Shown: piece by piece, positions 8,366-16,319 of the stretch
Layout: each line of letters opens with the position of its first letter
How positions within the stretch are numbered: position 1 is the first letter of the stretch
Assembly: GCF_014648115.1 (NCBI RefSeq)
Contig: NZ_BMQM01000049.1
Location: forward strand, 1-22,182
Source: Deinococcus seoulensis
GTDB taxonomy: Bacteria; Deinococcota; Deinococci; Deinococcales; Deinococcaceae
Direction: 5' to 3'
Length of the DNA: 22,182 nt
Notes under the pieces: model-generated
What the model was told of the DNA's origin: nothing
The model's database searches: none
The model's input: the letters and a program-made list of their open reading frames with translations, nothing else
Translations under genes and position numbers: made by a program

Positions 8366-8412
8366 AACACGATGAACGGCGCGTCCATCCGCGCCGCGCC
8401 CACCTGCGGACC

Positions 8413-8440
8413 TCGACCACGGCGGGCGCAGCGGTATAGT
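8413..8440 (+). promoter_or_regulatory. promoter of the LacI-family gene (leaderless)
   Basis: The -10 TATAGT at 8435-8440 ends seven bases before the GTG at 8448. A weak -35 (TCGACC, 8413-8418) lies 16 bases upstream of it. There is no Shine-Dalgarno box, so transcription should begin at or next to the start codon. No copy of the operator palindrome lies within this promoter. O1, about 85 bases away, could still affect it. Confidence 0.65.
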
Positions 8441-8447
8441 CGGCAAC

Positions 8448-9446
8448 GTGCCCAGCGATCAGCGTTTAGCGTCGGCCCCCACCATCCGTGATATCGCGGC
8501 CCGCGCCGAGGTCTCGGTCGGGACCGTCTCACGCGCCCTGAAGGGCCAGCCGGGCCTGACCGAGGCGACCCGGGTGCGGGTGCTGCAGGTCGCGCAGGCG
8601 ATGGGCTACGACCTGGGCAAACTGCGGCCCGTCAAGGCGCGCCGCATCGGATTCCTGCTGCACGAGTCCCACAGCAACCTCGCCAGCAACCCCTTCTACT
8701 TCCCCGTGCTGCACGGCGTGGAGGTCGCCTGCCGCAACTCGGCGGTGGCCTTCACGTACTCGCAGGTGGGCGCGTCAGGCGTGGCGGAACTCATCGACCG
8801 GCTCGAGGTGGACGGACTGGTCTGCGCCGGGTACTGGGAAAGCGGCGTGCTGGCCGAGATCGTCCGCGCCGGGAAGCCGGTGGTACTGGTCGATCACGCC
8901 GCGCCGGGCCTGCCGAGCGTGAACACCGACAACGTCTCCGGCGCGTACCAGGCGACGCAGCACCTGATCGCCACGGGCCGCGCGCGGGTGGCGATGCTGA
9001 CCGGTCAGGCCGAACACCACAGCATCCGGCAGCGGGTCGAGGGGTACCGGCAGGCCCTGGCCGACGCCGGGCGCGCGCAGGACGAACTGGTCGTGCACCG
9101 ACTCGTGGACAGCGACGAGGGCGACCAGCAGGCGGCGGCGGCGCTGCTGTCGCTGTCGCCGCGTCCGGACGCCGTGTTCGCGTACAACGACCGCGCGGCG
9201 CTGGCCGTCATCCAGGAGTGCGCGCGGCGCGGCCTGCGGGTGCCGGAGGACGTCGCGGTGGTGGGCTTCGACGACATCACGGCCGCCAGTTACAGCCAGC
9301 CGGGCCTGACGACCGTCGCCGTGGACAAGGAAGGGCTGGGGCGCGAGGGCGTCCGGTTGCTGCTGCACCCGCGGCCCAGCGAGCGCGCGCAGGTGGTCGT
9401 GCCGGTGCGGCTGGTGATCCGCGGCAGTTCCCGCGCGGCGCGCTGA
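8448..9446 (+). CDS. LacI-family transcriptional repressor
   Basis: This is a 332-residue DNA-binding regulator. The N-terminal helix-turn-helix TIRDIAARAEVSVGTVSRAL spans residues 12-31. The hinge continues to about residue 60 (VAQAMGYDLG). A periplasmic-binding-protein-like effector domain of about residues 66-330 follows, with VLVDHAAPGLPSVNTDN, ATQHLIATGRARVAMLTG and VAVVGFDDITAASYSQPGLTTV, all usual for the family. It lies between the two arms of the mannan locus, and both arms have an identical operator. It is therefore the probable local repressor, with a manno-oligosaccharide or mannose as likely inducer (inference). The GTG start is supported by the HTH position and a leaderless promoter. 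Confidence 0.93.
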   Translation: MPSDQRLASAPTIRDIAARAEVSVGTVSRALKGQPGLTEATRVRVLQVAQAMGYDLGKLRPVKARRIGFLLHESHSNLASNPFYFPVLHGVEVACRNSAVAFTYSQVGASGVAELIDRLEVDGLVCAGYWESGVLAEIVRAGKPVVLVDHAAPGLPSVNTDNVSGAYQATQHLIATGRARVAMLTGQAEHHSIRQRVEGYRQALADAGRAQDELVVHRLVDSDEGDQQAAAALLSLSPRPDAVFAYNDRAALAVIQECARRGLRVPEDVAVVGFDDITAASYSQPGLTTVAVDKEGLGREGVRLLLHPRPSERAQVVVPVRLVIRGSSRAAR

Positions 9447-9499
9447 ACCTGGGGCGCGCTGAACTGGGGGCGTGTGGCGGCGCCGCAGCTGACCGGCGG

Positions 9500-9528
9500 T
9501 TGACACCCCCAGGCGGCACAGGTACACT
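9500..9528 (+). promoter_or_regulatory. promoter of the mannan transporter operon
   Basis: A consensus -35 TTGACA (9500-9505), a 17-base spacer and a -10 TACACT (9523-9528) form a strong sigma-70 type promoter. It has the same plan as the beta-mannosidase promoter. Transcription would start near 9535, inside operator O2, leaving a leader of about 90 nt before the solute-binding protein gene. Confidence 0.88.
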
Positions 9529-9534
9529 CCAAAC

Positions 9535-9545
9535 GTTTAGTAAAC
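9535..9545. promoter_or_regulatory. LacI-family operator O2
   Basis: GTTTAGTAAAC starts six bases after the -10 box and is identical to O1 at 8317. Its position over the predicted transcription start fits repression of the SBP-permease-hydrolase-esterase operon. Confidence 0.82.
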
Positions 9546-9627
9546 ACATTTGGTTCTCTGGAACCACCTGTCGGACCCCACCGGGGCCCGCCGACCTCGC
9601 CGCTTCCCACCGACCCCAGGAGGACGT

Positions 9628-10857
9628 ATGCGCACACCGTTTGCTGCCCTGACCCTGAGCGCCCTGCTCGCCGCCACCCCCGCCAGCGCCGAAAAACTCA
9701 CCATCTGGGTCGTCGGGGACGAAACCACCCCCAAGATCCTGCAACCCGCCGTCGACCTGTACAAGAAAGACCACCCGAACGTCACCTTCGAGGTCCGCGC
9801 CGTGCCCGGCGACCAGGCCTTCACCAAGTACCTCGCCGCGCTCGCCAGCCGCAGCGGCCCCGACATCATCACGGGCTACCTCTCCTACGGCATCGAGATC
9901 GGCAAGAAAGGCGGCCTGCTCAACCTGCAGGAGAAATACCCGGCGCTCGTCAGCTCGGTCCGCAAGACCGCCAACAAGGGCATCCTCGACTCCATCACCT
10001 CCGTGGACGGCAACGTCTACGCCCTGCCCTACGACCTGACCGTGCAGCTCATGTACTACCGCAAGGACCTCGTCAAGACCCCGCCCCGCACCTGGGCCGA
10101 ACTGACCGCCACCCTCGACAAACTCCGCGCCAGCGGCAACAAGGGCCTCGTGCAGCAGTGGGGCAACGCCGGCTGGGTCGGCTTCTTCCCATACCTCAAA
10201 CAGGCCGGCGGGAACCTGTACGACGCGAAGTGCACCCAGGCGACCATCAACAGCGCCGCCGGCGTCACCGCCCTGACCTACTACGCGCAGCTGTACACCA
10301 AGTACAAGGGCCCCACCGACGGCTGGCCCGACATGGAACAGGGCCTCGAGAACGGCGACTACGCCCTGGGCATGACCGGCAACTGGTCCATGCAGAGCAT
10401 CCGCACCGGCCGCCCCAAACTGGCCGGCAAGTGGGGCATCACCATGCTCCCCAAAGGCCCCTCCGGGAAGAGCACCGCCTTCGAGGGCGGCAGCCTGATC
10501 GGCATCATGAGCTACACCAGGGTCCCCGACCTCGCCGCCGACTTCATCAAGCAGCTGTACTCCACCCGCACCACCGTCGCCATGATCAAGGGCGCCAACG
10601 AACTCGGCACGCTCTGGCTGCCCGCCGGACGGCAGGACCTCGTCACGCAGGTGAACCTCCCCGCCGACCAGAAAGCCATCCTGATGCGCCAGCTGAGCGA
10701 CTCCGACGGCCCGCCCAACTGCCCCGGCTGGGAGCAGAGCGGCGACGCCGTGCAGAAAGCCGTGCAGCAGGTCGTCTTCAACGGCGCCAGTCCCAAAGCC
10801 GCCCTCGACGACGCCGCGAAGACCATGAACGCCAACCTCAGCAAGTACGGCAAGTAA
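9628..10857 (+). CDS. ABC transporter extracellular solute-binding protein (family 1, sugar)
   Basis: This is a 409-residue secreted or surface protein that captures oligosaccharide for import. The signal peptide is MRTPFAALTLSALLAATPASA with cleavage before EKLTIWVVG. No lipobox cysteine is present, so it is not an obvious lipoprotein. Features of the carbohydrate-binding family include TIWVVGDETTP, the DIITGYLSYGIE loop, ALPYDLTVQLMYYRKDL and MTGNWSM. The start at 9628 is fixed by AGGAGG four bases upstream and by the signal peptide; upstream codons in frame lie over the promoter region. It is first in an operon with two permeases. A strong stem-loop follows the gene, likely favouring excess SBP. 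Manno-oligosaccharide as the ligand is inferred from neighbours. Confidence 0.93.
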   Translation: MRTPFAALTLSALLAATPASAEKLTIWVVGDETTPKILQPAVDLYKKDHPNVTFEVRAVPGDQAFTKYLAALASRSGPDIITGYLSYGIEIGKKGGLLNLQEKYPALVSSVRKTANKGILDSITSVDGNVYALPYDLTVQLMYYRKDLVKTPPRTWAELTATLDKLRASGNKGLVQQWGNAGWVGFFPYLKQAGGNLYDAKCTQATINSAAGVTALTYYAQLYTKYKGPTDGWPDMEQGLENGDYALGMTGNWSMQSIRTGRPKLAGKWGITMLPKGPSGKSTAFEGGSLIGIMSYTRVPDLAADFIKQLYSTRTTVAMIKGANELGTLWLPAGRQDLVTQVNLPADQKAILMRQLSDSDGPPNCPGWEQSGDAVQKAVQQVVFNGASPKAALDDAAKTMNANLSKYGK

Positions 10858-10867
10858 GCCGCGGCCA

Positions 10868-10892
10868 GGGCGCCGTGAGTGTCACGGCGCCC
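10868..10892 (+). other. intercistronic stem-loop after the SBP gene
   Basis: A perfect 11-bp stem, GGGCGCCGTGA with TCACGGCGCCC, encloses a 3-nt GTG loop. It lies in the 55-base gap between the SBP and permease genes. No T run follows, so it is unlikely to be a full terminator. In comparable sugar transporter operons such elements protect the upstream mRNA or cause partial termination and raise the SBP:permease ratio; that role is inferred here. Confidence 0.7.
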
Positions 10893-10912
10893 GCACCCGC
10901 ACCGGGGTTCCC

Positions 10913-11872
10913 ATGACCAATCACGCGCCCGCCAGAGTCCAGAACGCCGCGCCGCCCGCTCCGTACCGCCGCGCCCACCCGGCGCGGCGCTTTCTCACGC
11001 AGCACGCCCCGGCCCTGGGCCTCACCCTGCCCTTCCTGATCCTGTTCGCGCTGTTCGGCATCTGGCCGGTCCTGCGCTCGCTGTACCTCAGCTTCACCGA
11101 CTACGACGCCATCAGCACCCCCACCCTGATCGGCACCGCCAACTACAGCACCCTGCTGGCCGACCCGCGCTTCGTCAAGGCGCTGACGAACACGGCCACG
11201 TACATGGTCGGCACGTCGCTGCTGAGCACCGCGCTGGGCCTGCTGCTCGCCCTGGTGTTCGGCGGGCAGCGCCTGAGCGATCAGATCATGCGCGCCTGCT
11301 TCTTCCTGCCGTCCGTGGCGGGCGGCGTGGGCCTGATCAGCGTGTTCAAGTGGCTGTTCAGCAGTGAGGACTTCGGCCTGATCAACACCCTGCGGCAGTG
11401 GCTGAGCCTCGACCCCGTGCGCTTCCTGGGCTCCCCCATGTACGCGGTGCCGATCCTGATCGCGCTGGGCGTCTGGGGCCTGATGGGCTACAACATGATC
11501 CTGTTCGTCGCGGGCCTGCGCTCCATTCCCGGCGACATCTACGAGGCGGCCGCCATCGACGGCGCCAACCCCACGCAGCGCTTCTGGCGGATCACGCTGC
11601 CGCTGCTGCGCCCAACCCTGCTGTTCGTGCTGGTCACCAGCATGATCGGCGCGTTCCAGGAGTTCTTCTCGTTCTACTTCCTGTTCAGCGACACCTCCAA
11701 CGTGGGCGGCATCCTCGACAGCGGCCTGTCGCTCGTCGTGTACCTGTACGACCTGGGCTTCCGGCACCTGCAGATGGGCATGGCCTCGGCCCTCGCCTGG
11801 ATCCTGTTCCTGATGCTGTTCGCCCTGACCCTGCTGAACCTGAAACTCGGCCGCATCAACGACATCGACTGA
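10913..11872 (+). CDS. ABC transporter permease (MalF/UgpA type)
   Basis: This is a 319-residue inner-membrane protein of a carbohydrate ABC importer. The N terminus is a cytoplasmic Pro/Arg-rich stretch, followed by about six hydrophobic segments (for example GLTLPFLILFALFGIWPVL, and the terminal ASALAWILFLMLFALTLLNL). The EAA loop that docks with the ATPase is EAAAIDGANPTQRFWRITLP, about residues 211-230. It has the usual length for this half of the transporter. The ATG has only a GGGG block upstream as a possible ribosome site. It pairs with the next permease; no ATPase gene lies in the window. Confidence 0.92.
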   Translation: MTNHAPARVQNAAPPAPYRRAHPARRFLTQHAPALGLTLPFLILFALFGIWPVLRSLYLSFTDYDAISTPTLIGTANYSTLLADPRFVKALTNTATYMVGTSLLSTALGLLLALVFGGQRLSDQIMRACFFLPSVAGGVGLISVFKWLFSSEDFGLINTLRQWLSLDPVRFLGSPMYAVPILIALGVWGLMGYNMILFVAGLRSIPGDIYEAAAIDGANPTQRFWRITLPLLRPTLLFVLVTSMIGAFQEFFSFYFLFSDTSNVGGILDSGLSLVVYLYDLGFRHLQMGMASALAWILFLMLFALTLLNLKLGRINDID

Positions 11873-11896
11873 ACGCCACCCCCCAAAGGAGACCCC

Positions 11897-12796
11897 ATGG
11901 TCGGTGAACGCCAACACCCCCTGCTGAGCACCCTGCTGCGCCTGCCGTTCTACCTGCTGGCCGTCAGCGTCATGATCCCGTACTACTGGATGGCCACGAA
12001 CGCCTTCAAGACCATCCCCGAGATCGTGCGCAACCCGCCCACGTGGTGGGTGCACACCTTCACGCTGGACAACTTCTACAACCCCGGCGCCGCGCCCGGC
12101 GCGCCGAAGGACAGCGCGGAATTCCTGGGGATCTTCCAGATCTTCGCGAACTCCGGCTTCGGGCAGTTCTACCTCAACAGCGTGCTCATCACGCTCGTCA
12201 CGGTCGTGGGCAGCCTGCTGCTCGCGTCGCTCGTCGCGTACGTGCTCGTCAAGCGGCCCTTCCCCGGCTCGGGCGTGCTGTTCGCGCTGCTGCTGGGCAG
12301 CATGATGATTCCCTGGGAGGTCACGATCATCCCGAACTTCCTGACCGTCCGGGACCTCGGGTGGATCAACTCGTACCAGGCGCTGATCCTGCCGGGGCTC
12401 GCCAAGGCGTTCGCGGTGTTCTTCTTCCGGCAGGCGATCCTCGGTATTCCAGATGATCTCGTGGACGCCGCGCGGATCGACGGCGCCGGAGAGCTGCGCA
12501 TCTGGTGGAGCGTCGTGCTGCCCATGCTGCGTCCCGCGCTGGCCGCCATCGCCATTCCCGTGATGCTGGGCGAGTGGAACAACTACCTGTGGCCGCTGCT
12601 GGTCATCAACGACGACGCGCACCAGACGCTGCCGCTGGCACTCGGGAAACTCGCCGGGAACCTCACGTACGACCCGCGCGGCGCCGGTCCCATGATGGCC
12701 GCGTCGTTCCTGGTGTCCCTGCCGATGGTGATCGTGTTCCTGCTGTTCCAGCGGCAGTTCGTGCAGGGCCTCTCCAGCGGCGCGACGAAAGGCTGA
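11897..12796 (+). CDS. ABC transporter permease (MalG/UgpE type)
   Basis: This is a 299-residue membrane protein and the second permease half. Six hydrophobic segments can be seen, starting with LPFYLLAVSVMIPYYWMATN. The EAA loop is DAARIDGAGELRIWWSVVLP. A clear Shine-Dalgarno box (AAAGGAG) sits four bases before the ATG, 24 bases after the previous stop. The TGA stop shares one base with the ATG of the following hydrolase gene (TGATG), so the two are translationally coupled. With the SBP and the MalF-type permease it makes an importer, presumably for manno-oligosaccharides. Confidence 0.93.
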   Translation: MVGERQHPLLSTLLRLPFYLLAVSVMIPYYWMATNAFKTIPEIVRNPPTWWVHTFTLDNFYNPGAAPGAPKDSAEFLGIFQIFANSGFGQFYLNSVLITLVTVVGSLLLASLVAYVLVKRPFPGSGVLFALLLGSMMIPWEVTIIPNFLTVRDLGWINSYQALILPGLAKAFAVFFFRQAILGIPDDLVDAARIDGAGELRIWWSVVLPMLRPALAAIAIPVMLGEWNNYLWPLLVINDDAHQTLPLALGKLAGNLTYDPRGAGPMMAASFLVSLPMVIVFLLFQRQFVQGLSSGATKG

Positions 12797-14604
12797 TGCG
12801 CCGCGTTCCCCCGACCCCGGCCCGGCTGCTGACCGCCGCGCTGCTCGTGGCTCTGGGCAGCGCGCCCACCTCCGCGCAGGGCAGCGTGCCGCCGACGCTC
12901 CCCCCGCACGTCCAGGCGCAGGCGTTCACGACCGTGGCCCTGAGCGGCGTGCCCGCCAGCGCCGGGCAGTTCGGGATGCTCGACCTGCGCGTCACGACCG
13001 ACGGCCGCGCCGTGAACCCCTACGACCCGGCCCAGGCGGACCTGACGCTGGAGGTCACCACGCCCGCCGGGCGGACCCTGAGCGTGCCCGCCTTCTGGAT
13101 GGTCGACTACGCCCCGGACGGCACCCCCACCCCGGACGCAACCTCGGCCGACGAGGGCGGCTGGCACGCGCGCTTCACGCCCGAGGAGGTCGGCACGTAC
13201 ACCCTGCGGGTCCGCAGCGGCGCGGCGCAGGGCGAGCCGCAGCGGGTGCAGGTCACCGCGAGTGACGCGCCCGGCTTCATCCGCACCTCCGCCACGCACC
13301 CGCGCACCTTCGAGGACCACGGGGGCCGCCCCTTCGTGCCCATCGGCCCGAACGTCGCCTGGAGTACCGGGGACGTCCTGGCCGACTACGAACGCTGGTT
13401 CGACCGGCTCGCCGCGAGCGGCGGCACCTACGCCCGCATCTGGATGGCGTCCTGGGCGTTCGGGATCGAGTGGCGCGACACCGGCCTGGGCGACTACGCG
13501 GCCCGGCAGCGGCAGGCGTGGCTGCTCGACGAGGTGCTGCGGCTCGCGCAGGCGCGCGGCATCCGCGTGCAGCTGTGCCTGATCAACCACGGGGCGTTCA
13601 GCGAGACCACCAACGCCGAGTGGCGCGACAACCCGTTCAACGCCGCGAACGGCGGCCCGCTCGCCACGCCCGGCGCGTTCGTGACCGACGAGCGGGCCCG
13701 CACGCTGTTCCGGGCGCGCGTGCGGTACCTCGCGGCGCGCTACGCGGCGTATACCAGCCTGTTCGCGTGGGAATGGTGGAACGAGGTGAACTTCACCCCG
13801 ATCAGCGAAGGCGACCTGCGCCCCTGGATGACCGGGATGAGCGCCGAGCTGCGCCGCTTTGACCCGTACGGGCACCCGATCAGTTCCAGCTTCAGCGGCG
13901 GCGGCGAGTCGCGACTGTGGCGGGACGCGAGCGTGGACTTCGCGCAGGCGCACCTGTACACCACGCGGGACCTGCCGCTCGAACTGCTGTCCCTCGCCCG
14001 GCAGTTCCAGGAGTCCGCGCCGGACAAGCCCGCGCTGCTGGCCGAACTCGGGTACGCCGCCGCCGGGGACGGCGACCCGGTGCTGGAACGCATCCATTTC
14101 CACGTGGGCCTGTGGGCGCCCCTCTTCTACGGCTTCGCGGGGCCCGGCGCGTACTGGTGGTGGGACTCGCTGATCGACCCGCAGCACCTCTGGGTCGAGT
14201 ACGCGCCCCTCGCGGCGTTCCTGAAAGGCGCGCCGCTGGCATCGCTGCGGCCCGTGACCGCGCAGAGCAGCGGCCTGGACGTCACCGCCCGCGTCCTGCG
14301 GTCCGGCACGCAGGCCATGGCGTGGCTCGTCAGTGACCGCTACTCCGCCAGCGGCGTGGGCCGCGCGCAGACCGAGGCGCTGCTGGACGGCACGTACCGC
14401 GAGGGCGCCCCGCCCACCTTTCCCGACCGGCAGACCACCCTGACGATCCGTGGCCTGCGCGACGGGCCGTACTCGGCGCGCTGGTTCGACCCGCAGACCG
14501 GCGCGTGGCTCGCCGCGCAGCCCGTCACCGTCAGCGGCGGCACCCTCACGCTGCCCACGCCCACCTTCACGCGGGACCTCGCGCTGCGGGTGGACCCCCG
14601 GTGA
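12796..14604 (+). CDS. secreted DUF5060/TIM-barrel glycoside hydrolase (putative mannanase)
   Basis: This is a 602-residue protein with signal peptide MRRVPPTPARLLTAALLVAL...SAQ, cut near residue 28. Residues of about 42-155 form a DUF5060-like beta domain. A clan GH-A TIM barrel with GH5-like features follows (about 168-485). The acid/base is Glu330 in FAWEWWNEVNF, and the likely nucleophile is Glu417 in KPALLAELGY. Aromatic residues (WMASWAFGIEW, GAYWWWDSLI) would line the cleft. A C-terminal beta domain runs from about 490 to 602. The ATG is chosen because it overlaps the permease stop and starts a clean signal peptide. It should cut extracellular polysaccharide to oligosaccharides for the importer. 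Mannan as substrate is inferred from the beta-mannosidase in the same regulon; the exact GH family is unsure. Confidence 0.85.
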   Translation: MRRVPPTPARLLTAALLVALGSAPTSAQGSVPPTLPPHVQAQAFTTVALSGVPASAGQFGMLDLRVTTDGRAVNPYDPAQADLTLEVTTPAGRTLSVPAFWMVDYAPDGTPTPDATSADEGGWHARFTPEEVGTYTLRVRSGAAQGEPQRVQVTASDAPGFIRTSATHPRTFEDHGGRPFVPIGPNVAWSTGDVLADYERWFDRLAASGGTYARIWMASWAFGIEWRDTGLGDYAARQRQAWLLDEVLRLAQARGIRVQLCLINHGAFSETTNAEWRDNPFNAANGGPLATPGAFVTDERARTLFRARVRYLAARYAAYTSLFAWEWWNEVNFTPISEGDLRPWMTGMSAELRRFDPYGHPISSSFSGGGESRLWRDASVDFAQAHLYTTRDLPLELLSLARQFQESAPDKPALLAELGYAAAGDGDPVLERIHFHVGLWAPLFYGFAGPGAYWWWDSLIDPQHLWVEYAPLAAFLKGAPLASLRPVTAQSSGLDVTARVLRSGTQAMAWLVSDRYSASGVGRAQTEALLDGTYREGAPPTFPDRQTTLTIRGLRDGPYSARWFDPQTGAWLAAQPVTVSGGTLTLPTPTFTRDLALRVDPR

Positions 14605-16031
14605 CCGGCCCGACCCTGCGCTTCGGGGACGCCTTCACGTCCCACATGGTCCTCCAGCGGGGCGTGCCCGTCCCGGTGCAGGGCTCCGGCCCGCCCGGCG
14701 AGGAGGTGCACGTCACCTTCGCCGGTCAGGAGATCGCGGCCCGCGTGACCGGACAGGGACGCTGGACGGTGACGCTCGCGCCACTGGACGCCAGCGCGCA
14801 CGGCCGCCCGCTCACCGCCCGCACCGCCACGCAGCGGGCGCAGTGCCGGGACGTGCTCGTCGGGGACGTGTGGCTGTGCGCCGGGCAGTCGAACATGGAA
14901 CTCGGCGTCACCATGGCCGACCACCCGGAGCGCACCCTGGCGCTGGCGGACCAGCCACTGCTGCGCCTGCTGCTGATCCACAAGAGTTCCGCGCCGACCC
15001 CGCAGGCGCACTTTCCACCGGCCGCCGGGCAGCCGCGCTGGACGGTCTGCACGCCCCGCACCGCGCGGCGCGGCGGGTGGGGCGGCTTCTCGGCCGTCGC
15101 GCTTCACTTCGGCGCGCGGCTCGTGGCGGACCTCGGCGTGCCGGTCGGCCTGATCCAGGCGGCATACGGGGGCAGCCGGATCGCGCCGTTCATTCCGCTG
15201 TGGGCGCAGCGCGGCCACCCGGCCCTGGACGCGGACGCCGCCGAGATCCGCGCCGCCGACCACGCCGCCCGCAGTGGCCCGCACCCGTTCACGCCGTATC
15301 AGGCGTGGAACACCCTGAAGCCCGGCACCGCCTGGAACGCCATGATCGCGCCGCTCACCCCGCTGCCCCTGCGCGGCGCCCTGTGGTACCAGGGGGAATC
15401 CGACGTCGGGGACGCCGGGCCGTACGCGGCGCGCCTGCAGGCCCTCATGGCGGCGCTGCGCCGCGCCAGCGGTCAGCCGCACCTGCCCGTGTACGCCGCG
15501 CAGCTCGCCCCGTACCGCTACGCGTCAGACGACGACCTGCTCGCCCTGTGGGCCGCGCAGCAGACCGCCACGCGCGGCCCCCACAGCGGACTGGCCTGCA
15601 CCGCCGACCTGGGCGACCTGAACGACATCCACCCCCTGCGCAAGGCCGAGGTCGGACGGCGCCTCGCCAGCCTGGCCCTGCACCGCACGTACGGCCGGGC
15701 CGACGTGCCCGGCAGCGGCCCCGACCTGCGCGCCGTGACCTTCGGACCGGGCCGCGCCACGCTGACCTTCCGCACGCACATGGACTCGGCGCTGCGCACC
15801 CTGGACGGCGGCGCCCCGCGCGGCTTCGCGCTCGCCGGACCCGACGGGCAGTTCGCCCCGGCCGTCGTCCGACTGCGCGGCGTGCGGGCGCACCTGCACA
15901 GCCCGGACGTACCGGCCCCCACGCAGGTCCGCCACGCCTGGCAGGTGGGCGCCGAACCGAACCTCACCGACGCCGGGGAACTGCCCGCCACGCCGTTCCT
16001 GCGGGCCGGTGGTGACGGAACCGGGCGCTGA
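14601..16031 (+). CDS. SGNH acetylesterase (sialate O-acetylesterase family), putative acetyl-mannan esterase
   Basis: This is a 476-residue carbohydrate esterase. The nucleophile is Ser97 in CAGQSNME, the hallmark of the SASA (sialate O-acetylesterase) family. The supporting Gly/Asn blocks are AAYGGSRIAPF at about 188-198 and WYQGESD at 262-268. The Asp-x-His pair is Asp342/His344 in LNDIHP. An N-terminal beta domain (residues 1-85) and a C-terminal beta domain are normal for the family. No signal peptide is present with the GTG start at 14601. That start overlaps the upstream stop as GTGA, and the in-frame upstream extension is antisense-like. A cytoplasmic esterase implies that acetylated oligosaccharides are imported before deacetylation. 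It is last in the transporter operon, and its stop codon abuts repeat copy D. Confidence 0.88.
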   Translation: MTGPTLRFGDAFTSHMVLQRGVPVPVQGSGPPGEEVHVTFAGQEIAARVTGQGRWTVTLAPLDASAHGRPLTARTATQRAQCRDVLVGDVWLCAGQSNMELGVTMADHPERTLALADQPLLRLLLIHKSSAPTPQAHFPPAAGQPRWTVCTPRTARRGGWGGFSAVALHFGARLVADLGVPVGLIQAAYGGSRIAPFIPLWAQRGHPALDADAAEIRAADHAARSGPHPFTPYQAWNTLKPGTAWNAMIAPLTPLPLRGALWYQGESDVGDAGPYAARLQALMAALRRASGQPHLPVYAAQLAPYRYASDDDLLALWAAQQTATRGPHSGLACTADLGDLNDIHPLRKAEVGRRLASLALHRTYGRADVPGSGPDLRAVTFGPGRATLTFRTHMDSALRTLDGGAPRGFALAGPDGQFAPAVVRLRGVRAHLHSPDVPAPTQVRHAWQVGAEPNLTDAGELPATPFLRAGGDGTGR

Positions 16032-16102
16032 TACGGACTGCCGTTCTTGCCGGCTCCACGTCCGGAGGGGCGTTCCCCTCCCATTCAATCGGAGTTCGCA
16101 TG
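16031..16102 (-). repeat. small dispersed repeat, copy D (internally shortened)
   Basis: The ends form imperfect inverted repeats: ATACGGACTGCCG on the left and CAATCGGAGTTCGCAT on the right. On the minus strand it reads AACTCCGATTGAATGGG, then CCGGACGTGGAG and GGCAA, which match the ends of copy B, while the middle is different and shorter. The centre holds a 7-bp stem, GGAGGGG-cgtt-CCCCTCC, at 16064-16081. The first base of the element is the last base of the esterase stop codon, so it may act as the 3' structure of that operon. Confidence 0.7.
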
Positions 16103-16306
16103 AGCGGGTCCGGGGGCGCGGCCGGTCTTCACGGTTCGTTGCCTGTTCGGTGATGCGGCCTTCATCTGCCGGGTGCCGTGCTGCCGACCGGACCGCGCTG
16201 GGACGCCCATTCCTGGCGTGGGTGCGGTCGCGGGGTCGCTGCGTGCGGGTGTGCCGGTTCGTCCGGTTCGTAAGGTCGCTTGCGGGGCCTGAGCGGCGGG
16301 TCTGCC
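16103..16306. other. intergenic region without recognisable genes
   Basis: This stretch of about 200 bases separates the mannan locus from the dehydrogenase operon. It contains Ser/Arg-type open frames on both strands but none with a ribosome site or a recognisable protein. A short direct repeat, GGTTCGTCCGGTTCG, lies around 16256-16270. No further function is visible. Confidence 0.5.
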
Positions 16307-16312
16307 TACGCT
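16307..16312 (+). promoter_or_regulatory. -10 box of the dehydrogenase operon (leaderless)
   Basis: TACGCT ends seven bases before the GTG of a 15-codon ORF at 16320. This is the same spacing as in front of the LacI-family gene. A -35 match (TTGCGG, 16280-16285) is poor and sits 21 bases upstream, so the promoter call rests mainly on the -10 and its spacing. Confidence 0.5.
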
Positions 16313-16319
16313 AGGGGGC

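Noticed and set aside
8463..8472. GCGTTTAGCG inside the start of the LacI-family gene as a third operator
   Set aside because: Only one half-site matches (GTTTAG); the other half is absent, so chance similarity is more likely.
5714..8491. A 925-codon open frame on the plus strand opposite the beta-mannosidase
   Set aside because: It is antisense to a gene with complete GH2 motifs and is rich in Val, Gly, Arg and Gln with no domain. Such frames are common in GC-rich DNA.
10838..12622. A 594-codon minus-strand frame opposite the permease genes
   Set aside because: It is a low-complexity Gln/Glu/Arg/Val sequence created by the codon bias of the permeases, which have clear EAA loops and membrane segments.
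10968..12796. A transporter ATPase gene expected next to the permeases
   Set aside because: No frame in the window contains Walker A, Walker B or the LSGGQ signature, so the ATPase must be elsewhere.
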